From NCBI RefSeq assembly GCF_014633365.1, contig NC_068352.1, positions 31,033,310 through 31,097,309 on the forward strand: DNA of 64,000 bases, read 5' to 3'. Positions 58,001 through 64,000 of this stretch are shown in pieces. Every line of letters begins with the position of its first letter. Positions within the stretch are counted from its first letter, which is position 1. The position numbers and the translations under genes were made by a program. The notes beneath the pieces were generated by a model. It was not told where the DNA came from and ran no database searches. It saw only the letters and a list, made by a program, of their open reading frames with translations. This stretch comes from Diospyros lotus. Taxonomy: Eukaryota; Streptophyta; Magnoliopsida; Ericales; Ebenaceae.

Positions 58001-58959
58001 AATCAGACCATAGATTGAAACTGGACTACACATATTTTCTCAAATTTTGCACTTTTCTTCTAATTTTTTTCTTAGTGTGTACAGTTGCTACATTAGAAAG
58101 GATTAAAACCCTTTAATACTAGATACTTTTTAAGACAAAAATGCCCTTAAGTCTTCCATACAAGCTTAAATCATATGGACCTTACTTTACTCAATTAATG
58201 ATTAAATAGAAACTAACGGGCCATCTCCACAAAGGAGGAAACCCAGCCCAACAAAACTCTCCTCCTTAAAAACATGTTTTAGCTCCATACTACATATTAA
58301 TTAAATACAATTTTTTTTGTTGTAGGCCAAGATGTTATAAGACTACATAAAATTACTTATTAGAAAATGATATCTTTGTGGCAAATTTTGGAACAATATT
58401 TTTGGTTATAATTGCAGGTGCTACTCCAAAAAACATACTGAAGGTGATGAAAATAGAAGGATTGACTCGGCAGCAAGTAAAAAGTCATCTTCAGGTATTT
58501 GAGGAAATTAAATTCTTTTTTCTATCTAGATTATATGTTTAGGAGTTCAAAGTAAAGGAAAACTGGTGGTCTATTCTTTCTTCATTAATTTCATTGGCTT
58601 GTTGCAGAATACAAGGTTGGGAAAAATAAAGAGACTTGAGAAGTTGGCTAGCAATGGTAGTGTTTTTCTTAGACCTTCTTTGCGAATAGGAGGATTTTGA
58701 ATTCTTTGATTTAATTTGGTTAATTACTCTGCATCGGTTATTCATTGATATAATGTTAATTTCATTGCATTGTTTCTTTCTTGTGGGTTTGGGGTATGTT
58801 CACATAAAGTTAAATAATATAGATAAATTAACCAATACAACTGAACGAAAATGGAAATGACTACCTAGTCCGCTTGTTGTGTGCTTGTGGATTTGTGTTG
58901 ATGAATGGGCTGCAGATGCAAATGAGCTAGGCTACGATATATGTTACCATTTCATGTGA
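48899..58959 (+). CDS. GARP-family (MYB-like) transcription factor, retroelement-disrupted
   Basis: Proposed exons are 48899-49064, 58418-58494, 58608-58656 and 58916-58959. ATGG at 48899 is the first in-frame ATG. The N terminus has a run of six His (RHHHHHHEVPKPRL). Then comes one GARP/MYB-like repeat across exons 1-3: RLLWTPQLHASFLDAVDQLG, GPNCATPKNILKVMKIEGLT, RQQVKSHLQ. GARP proteins bind DNA through this single-Trp helix-turn-helix and act in the nucleus. The domain normally ends SHLQKYR; here it continues NTRLGKIKRLEKLASN. Intron 1 carries a full copia element, and a second copia starts 6 bp after the last stop, so the true 3' end may be lost. The product would be about 111 residues, short for the family. 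Subgroup and symbol cannot be set. It may be a pseudogene. Confidence 0.6.
49065..52727 (+). other. GARP gene intron 1, part left of the copia element
   Basis: Mostly AT-rich. The block 49290-49560 is GC-richer (TTCGAACCCACACTTGAA, GATTTGGGGATCCTCGTTCG) and looks like an old transposon piece without a domain. At 50470-51870 the sequence is more balanced and may be an old LINE or gene relic, but no frame gave a recognisable motif. Short open frames here are not supported. Confidence 0.4.
52728..53161 (+). repeat. 5' LTR of the intronic copia element
   Basis: Starts TATAGCCGAAATTAG, where the 3' LTR has TGTAGTCGAAATTAG, so the terminal TG has mutated to TA. Ends TTCCAACA. Carries a run of 17 G at 52829-52845 where the 3' LTR has only 4. 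Confidence 0.8.
53378..54170 (+). pseudogene. Copia gag remnant
   Basis: Starts ATGGCAACAAAG with KFEIDKFNGNNFLLWKMKI, the usual copia gag opening, then DSKWKKMNDTTVANLHLSL and KTTKEIWDTLTKLYE. A zinc knuckle CHHCGKKWHIKEC lies at about 54073-54111, in a different frame from the open stretch around it. Stops at about 53443 and a frameshift after 53665 break it. Confidence 0.75.
54200..55570 (+). pseudogene. Copia protease region and integrase remnant
   Basis: GNNHALEIAGIGTIKIKMHN and VQHVKGLKKNLFSL come from the protease and following region. Then the integrase: zinc-binding MWHRKLGHMSERG...CEHC, core aspartates in HFDVW and YLRTDNGGEFTRDEF, and TYTPQENGVAERMNRTLLE. After that comes a GKP-like stretch ending KCIFIGYVDGVKGYRMLDP. 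Stops at about 54732, 54925 and 55160 interrupt it. The DDE acids can still be seen. Confidence 0.8.
55860..57290 (+). pseudogene. Copia reverse transcriptase and RNase H remnant
   Basis: KLDVKTAFLHGEIEEEIYML, CRLNKSLCSL, LLLYVDDMMVVGP (intact YVDD near 56335), LAREFDMKDLGPINNILGMQ and YASIVGSLIFAM mark the RT. ILRYIKGTLDG, DLDFAGDLDKRKFTTGYVF, ALSTIEGEYMVAIQA and LFCDHQSALHIARN mark RNase H. Several TAG/TGA codons (for example near 56208, 56467, 57006) truncate each piece. Confidence 0.85.
57317..57768 (+). repeat. 3' LTR of the intronic copia element
   Basis: TG...CA ends intact (TGTAGTCG to TTCCAACA). Has about 20 bp near 57385-57405 that the 5' LTR lacks. The LTRs differ by many substitutions and indels, so the insertion is not recent. 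Confidence 0.8.
57774..58417 (+). other. GARP gene intron 1, part right of the copia element
   Basis: Contains G runs at 57919-57936. The acceptor is GGTTATAATTGCAG at 58404-58417. No other feature is supported. Confidence 0.45.
58418..58494 (+). CDS. GARP gene exon 2 (recognition helix)
   Basis: 77 bp reading C-ATPKNILKVMKIEGLTRQQVKSHLQ, the most conserved part of the GARP domain, between ATTGCAG and GTATTT. In phase with exon 1. Confidence 0.75.
58608..58656 (+). CDS. GARP gene exon 3
   Basis: After TTGTTGCAG reads NTRLGKIKRLEKLASN. The acceptor position is where families of this kind splice. Expected AAATACAGG (KYR) appears as AATACAAGG (NTR), as if one base had been lost and one gained. 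If the donor GTAGTG at 58657 is not used, the frame ends instead at 58697-58699 with SVFLRPSLRIGGF. Confidence 0.5.
58916..58959 (+). CDS. Possible last GARP exon, next to copia insertion
   Basis: After GGGCTGCAG reads D-ANELGYDICYHFM then TGA at 58957-58959. The copia element at 58966 follows after the 5-bp duplication CCCAC, so this exon may once have continued further. Confidence 0.35.
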
Positions 58960-58965
58960 TCCCAC

Positions 58966-59496
58966 TGTTGAGTTTCTATCGACTTGTAGATAGGAATATG
59001 TTGATCTCCAAGAACAGATGCAAGATATACAAAGAAGAAAAGAAAAGAAAAACATAGAACAACAAACGACACACTCACACACGAAGAACATAAGCGATTA
59101 CGTGTTCGGATTCTTAAATGAATCCTACTCACGACAGAGGATCTTCGCCTAGTCAATCCACTAGAACAATAGGGAGAATTACAGAGTATAATCACATGAA
59201 AAAGCCTCACAATCTCTCCAAGAACTCACTGAGTAAAGCTCAATTAGCCTCGAGGTCCCATCACTCATAGCTCTCTTTTACTCTCAATCCTAATGCTTTA
59301 CACTTTGAGAATAAAGATTCACAATTACTTTTTCATTGCTACTCTTTTGCAATCTCTGTCTCTATTTATAGAGACAATCGATGATACCAAGAAAGAAGTT
59401 AGTTACAGTTAGGGACTAGTTGTTGGAGTTGCAGTCTCCAATTGCCAAAACTAATTTATTTAAATGAAAAACTCAATTTTGAGTCACCAACTAACA
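58966..59496 (-). repeat. 3' LTR of the second copia element
   Basis: 531 bp, + strand ends TGTTGAGTTTCT and CCAACTAACA. Shares long near-identical blocks with 63555-64000, such as AACAGATGCAAGATATAC and ACAACAAACGACACACTCAC. Confidence 0.85.
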
Positions 59497-59836
59497 AATT
59501 CCACCTTAAATAAAAAATGAATATTGGATATGACTAGAGGACTTTCATCACTCATAAGCTATATAGGGAGAATGTTGAGCAAGGCCAAAGCCTGCTCAAA
59601 TTTAGCTACTGAATAGATTTAGTAAGAATGTATGTAGGGTTAACTTAAGTTGAGATTTTCTCAACTCTAACTTGCTCTTGAGCAATAATATCCCTCACAA
59701 AGTGAAGTTTAACATCTATATGTTTAGTTCTCTCATGAAATGCACCATTTTTAAAGAAATAAATAACACTTTGTGAGTCCCAATACACTTTGGGAACCTA
59801 CTCTACCATTCCCAGTTCATGAGTGCTCCCTTGCAA

Positions 59837-60910
59837 CTAAATGACTTCCTTAATGACTTTAGTAAGAGCCACATACTCTGCCTCAATTGTGGAAAGAGCT
59901 ACAATATGCTGGAGATTTGATTTCAAGCTTACTAGATTTTCATCTATAGTGAAAGCATATCCTGTTAATGATCTCTTATTGAGATCTGCTGTATAATTTG
60001 AGTCACAAAATCCCTCTATGTAGCTTATACCTTTTGTATTTGAACTATAAACCAATCCCTTGTTCATTGATCCTTTGAGATACCTTAGCAACCATTTGAC
60101 AATATTCCAATGCTTCTTAGAAGGCTTACTCATAAACCTACTAACCAAACTAACTCCATATGCAATGTCTGGTCTTGTTTCTATCACTGCATACATGAGG
60201 CTTCCTCTAGCATTTGAGTAGGGAACCTTTTTCATGTATGCCTATCCTTAGGTAAGTCTCCTTTAATAGCACATAACTTAAAATGAGGAGGTATAGGAGT
60301 GGAAACATGCTTACAATTTCAAATAATTCCACAACATTCTTAAGGTAACCAGATTGAGACAAAGTTGAAATACCTTTCTTTCTATCTCTTAAGATATCAA
60401 TCCCAAGAATTCACCTGGTTGCCCTTAGGTTTTTCATTTCAAATTTAGATTTAAGGGCAATAGTCAGTTTATTTATTTCTCCTTTATCCTTATTGCAATA
60501 AGAATATCACCTACATAGATTAGGAGATATATATATATATATATTGATTTCTCCTTAGCTATTTGAAGCACACACAATGATCAAAATTACATCTTCTGTA
60601 ACTTTTCCTAAGCATGAATTCATCAAGCCTCTTATACTATTGTCTTAGGGATTGTTTAAGGCCATATAATGACTAAGCATGAATTCATCAAGCCTCATAT
60701 AGATTTTCTCTTCTAAGTTGCCATGAAAGAAAACAGTCTTAACATCTAATTGTTCCAGCTCTAAATCATATAGAGCTACCATAACCAAGACTAATCTAAT
60801 TGAGGTATGTTTTACCATGGGGAGGAATACCTCATGGTAATTAGTTCCCTTAATTTGAAAGTAACCTTTGGCAACTACCCTTGCTTTAAATCTAGCTGGT
60901 TCTACCCTTG
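59837..60910 (-). pseudogene. Second copia element: RT C-terminal part and RNase H
   Basis: Minus strand: the open part 60235-59837 reads YSNARGSLMYAVIETRPDIA, HWNIVKWLLRYLKGS, CDSNYTADLNKRSLTGYAF and VALSTIEAEYVAL, the end of RT and RNase H. Upstream (60500-60900) the RT palm is fragmentary; the catalytic box reads LIYVGDILIAIR at about 60497-60532, with Gly in place of the first Asp of YVDD. This change alone should abolish activity. Confidence 0.8.
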
Positions 60911-60917
60911 GTATACT

Positions 60918-62150
60918 TCATTTTCTTTTAAAAATCAACTTGCAGCCTATTACCTTTTGATCAATAGTTCTTTTAACACGGGTCCAAGTCTTATTCTTAT
61001 TAAAAGAGTCCATCTCTTGTTGCATTTCATTAAACCAATGAGTCATATCCTTGCTTTCACAATCATCATAGTAACTAACATGTTGATTTAACTCAATTGA
61101 GTCTTCTATGTTTAGGGCATAGGCTATAATATTAGCATGAGCATACTTTGCTGGGGGTCTAATTTCTCTCATGACCTTATCCCTAGATAACACATAATCC
61201 TTTAGCTCCTGGTCCTTTATATGCATTTCAGTATTAGGGAGAGTATTAGAACTATCAGCTAAAATGGTGTGGTCATTAGAATTTCCAGTATTCTTAGTTG
61301 AGGTTCTAGTAGGCTCAAGACCACCATTATAGTGATAATTTTGGCAGTTTGGACCTTTTAAATTTCCACCTTAAGGGAAATTATTCTTTTTTATTTCCAC
61401 CTCAAAATGAAAATGATTAGTTTGCTTGTGCTTATCTATTTCCAATAGATTAGGTTTAGAGTATTCAAATTCATTAAATACTACATCTCTACTAATGACC
61501 ACTTTCTTATCCTCAATTAACCAAAGTTTATAGCCCTTAACTCCTTTAGGGCATCCTAAAAATATACCTTTCTTGGTTGTGGGATCTAGTTTCCCTTATT
61601 TCTTATGGACATACCCTACAGACCCAAAAGGTTTTTAGATGATCTAACTTGGGTGGTTTAATTTGAATGGATGATCTAACTTGGGTGGTTTAGCCTAGAA
61701 TCTTTTAGACAAACTTGAATCTTTTAACATACACCTTACTTTATCTATGATAGTTCTATTCATTCTTTTAGCAATACCGTTTTGTTGAGGGGTTTCACTA
61801 CAAGTCCTATGCCTAGCAATGCCTATTTGATTACAGAAATTTGAGAACTCATAGTTATGAAACTCTAGGCCATGTCTGTTCTTAAATTTTATTTTTCTTT
61901 CTTGTTTGATACTCTATTGAGGTCTTTCATTCCTTAAATTTTCCAAAAGCTTCACTTTTCTATTTACAAAAATAAACCCAAACCTTTCGAGAGAAATCAT
62001 CAACAAAAGAAATGAAGTATTGAGCACCAGAGAGGGAAAAAGGTACTTAAGGAGAGCCCCATAGGTTAGAGCGAATATACTCTAGTATATCTTTGGTCTT
62101 ATGCATTGAGGGAGATCAAACTATAACCTGTGTGACTTTCCCATAACACA
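60918..62150 (-). pseudogene. Second copia element: integrase C-terminal and RT N-terminal remnant
   Basis: Minus strand: DPTTKKGIFLGCPKGVKGYK and KKVVISRDVVFNEFEYSKP (about 61575-61450) mark the end of the integrase region. MTHWFNEMQQEMDSFNKNKT (61055-60990) marks the RT start. The integrase core at 61650-62150 is broken by stops but retains NGIAKRMNRTIIDK-like and FSNF-like pieces near 61730-61850. Confidence 0.65.
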
Positions 62151-62154
62151 AGTC

Positions 62155-62740
62155 TCACAAAAATAAGTTACTGATGCTTTTAGAATCTAATATACCCTGC
62201 TTACCAAGCTCTTGTAGCCTTTTCATACCAATATGGTCCAATCTCTTATGCCAAATTTCAGTCTCATCCTTTACAAAGGATGAGACTATAGCATCACTAG
62301 AGATGACCTCCCCTTGTAGGATATATAATCCTTGCTTTAGGATTCCTTTTAAGACTACCATAGACCCTTTAATTACCCTTAGGATACCATTTTCTGATTT
62401 ACAAGACCCTCCATTTAGATTTAGCATTCTTGAGGAAATTAGATTTCTTCTTAAATCAGGTACGTACAAGTCTCACATTTTCTAGTATTCTGTAAGTGCC
62501 ATCCCATATTTTAAACCTAACTGATCCTATACCAACTATGCTGCAGGATTGGTCATTTCCCATTAAAACTTTTCCTCCCTCAATTTGTTTAAAATTCAAT
62601 AGCCAATCTCGCCTAGGTGTCATGTAAAAGGTACAACCAGAATCCATTATCCATTCATCTCCAGAACTTTGTTCTAAGATGGTTAAACCTTCTCCACTCT
62701 CATAGCCATCAGAGATGTTTACTATATCTAGCTTATCCAT
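62155..62740 (-). pseudogene. Second copia element: protease and pre-integrase region
   Basis: Minus frames at 62740-62456 and 62469-62155 read WIMDSGCTFYMTPRRDWL (protease with DSG active site), GNDQSCSIVGIGSVRFKIWD, VPDLRRNLISSRMLNLNG and IWHKRLDHIGMKRLQELGKQ (start of the integrase zinc-binding domain). The two frames overlap with a frameshift near 62460. Confidence 0.8.
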
Positions 62741-62805
62741 TCAGTTCTCATATCCCTTCTTTCTTGTAGGTAGTTCTTTCTTAGGTGACCTTTTTTCTTA
62801 TAGAA

Positions 62806-63480
62806 CTAGCATGTTAAGGTTCTTGAATTTCCCCTACTTCTAGATTGAGATCTTGAAGTACTCTTACCTCTAAACTGAGATCTCATTTCAAGCTTCCCCT
62901 GAACTTGAAGACCTTCTGCTGGGGTTGCCTTCTTATATTTCTTAATCTCAAAATCTCTTGATCTTAAGGCTATTAGGACATTCTCTAGGGTAAGGGACTC
63001 CTTGCCATACTTAATAGCAGTTTTTAAATATTTATGTGATTCTAGCAGAGGGTTTATGAGAAGAATGGCTTGGTTTTCATCAGAGATCATCTCATCTATA
63101 TTAGCCAAACTTATCGTGATAACCTTAAAGTCATCTAGGTCGTCTTCTGGTGATTTTGAGGGGTCCATTTTGAATCCAAATAACAGTTCTTTTAAGTAGA
63201 TCTTGTTTGACAATGTCTTAGTTATATAAAGAGATTCAATTTGAGCCAAACCTTAGCAGTAGTGTCTTCTTTATCAATTTGGCGAAGAACATTGTCGGTC
63301 AAATTCAAAATCAACAAGTTGTAGGCTATCTCGAGTGTATCTTATTTTTCTTGAGGGGTAAGGGATTTGGCACATTTTTGTTGGACAAGTATGGCTCTCA
63401 TCTTCTTGCGTCACATATTGAAGTCACCACAGCCATCGAATTTCTCTATCTCCATTCTTGTTGATCCCATCTCCTTTTTG
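62806..63480 (-). pseudogene. Second copia element: gag
   Basis: Minus strand 63249-62806 is open for 147 codons (LYITKTLSNKIYLKELLFGF, NQAILLINPLLESHKYLKTA, then a basic Arg/Ser-rich end). The N-terminal part up to about 63480 continues upstream in broken frames (MEIEKFDG..., LTPQEK). This is the particle protein; the open segment is the best preserved part of the element. Confidence 0.75.
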
Positions 63481-63554
63481 TTCTTTTGGTCTTTAGTTTG
63501 AACCTTTGCAGAAACAACTTTGAATCTTTGGTTCTTAAAGGCTCTGATGCCAAT

Positions 63555-64000
63555 TGTTGAGTTGCTGTTGACTTGTAGTTAGGGATCTATTGAGTGATGG
63601 CTCCATGAACAGATGCAAGATATACAAAGAAGAAAAGAAAAGAAAAACACAGAACAACAAACGACACACTCACATAAGAAGAACACAAGCGATTACATGT
63701 TCGAATTCTTAAATGAATCCTACTTGTGATAGAATATCTTTCCCTAGCCAATCCACTAAAACAATAGGGAGAATTACAGAGTACAATCACACAAAAAAGC
63801 CTCACAATCTCTCCAATAACTCACTGAATACAAGCTCAATTAACCTTGAGCACTTAGCACTCATAGCTCTCTTTTTCTCTCAATCCCATTGCTTTACACT
63901 TTGAAAATAAAGATTCATGATTGCTTTTTCATTGCTACTCTTTTGCCTGCTTTATCTCTATTTATAGAAGTGATTTTGATACCAAGAAAGAAGTTAGTGT
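63555..64000 (-). repeat. 5' LTR of the second copia element, truncated by the window end
   Basis: Begins (on the + strand) TGTTGAGTTGCTG after the primer site and matches 58966-59440 throughout. The remaining 85 or so bases should lie beyond 64000. Confidence 0.85.

Larger units (their letters stand above)
58966..64000 (-). mobile_element. Second Ty1/copia LTR retrotransposon, minus strand, runs off the window
   Basis: In element orientation (minus) the 5' LTR is at the right (63555 to beyond 64000), followed by an iMet primer site (ATTGGCATCAGAGCC, 63540-63554), gag, protease, integrase, RT and RNase H, a polypurine tract (TTAAGGTGGAATT, 59497-59509) and the 3' LTR at 58966-59496. It is a different family from the intronic copy by LTR sequence, but the same copia order and also Tork-like in motifs. 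Many stops, and the RT active site is changed. Left flank CCCAC (58961-58965) should be repeated beyond the window if it is the target duplication. Confidence 0.9.

Overview
This is a plant nuclear window, almost certainly an angiosperm. It has long AT-rich non-coding stretches, GT-AG introns and several classes of plant transposon (Ty3/gypsy chromovirus, Ty1/copia, L1-type LINE, CACTA, hAT-like, hairpin MITEs). No bacterial or organellar features, CRISPR, rRNA or tRNA genes were seen. Only three host loci are supported, and most of the window is transposon-derived or featureless AT-rich DNA. The species cannot be named from the sequence alone.

Left part (1-10.1 kb): AT-rich intergenic DNA with a short intronless gene for an 82-residue membrane protein (3068-3316), two hairpin-forming elements (3.4-3.8 and 4.2-4.8 kb), two tRNA-like SINE candidates and a tandem repeat.

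Central part (10.1-33.3 kb): one gene on the + strand encodes an FPA-like SPEN-family RNA-binding protein with two RRMs, a SPOC domain and a Q/S/P-rich tail (about 929 residues). An intron of about 19 kb separates RRM1 from RRM2. It holds a complete but decayed chromovirus with a 5-bp target duplication, old LTR-like fragments, a GC-cored TIR element and a recent 110-bp tandem duplication. The 3' UTR region is duplicated about 0.8 kb downstream.

Right-central part (34.5-47 kb): a transposon field. It has a CACTA end with a palindromic subterminal array, two exon-like fragments of unknown origin, two related TIR elements with GC-rich cores (one carrying a nested hAT-like element), and an L1-type LINE on the minus strand split by an LTR-like insertion.

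Right part (47-64 kb): a GARP (MYB-like) transcription factor gene on the + strand. Its first intron carries a Ty1/copia element (52728-57768), and its last recognisable exon stops 6 bp before a second copia element in the opposite orientation (58966 to beyond the window end). The GARP domain ends SHLQ-NTRLG instead of the usual SHLQ-KYR/KYF, so the locus may be decaying.

The three host loci show no sign of working together. The common theme is retroelement insertion into or beside gene introns.
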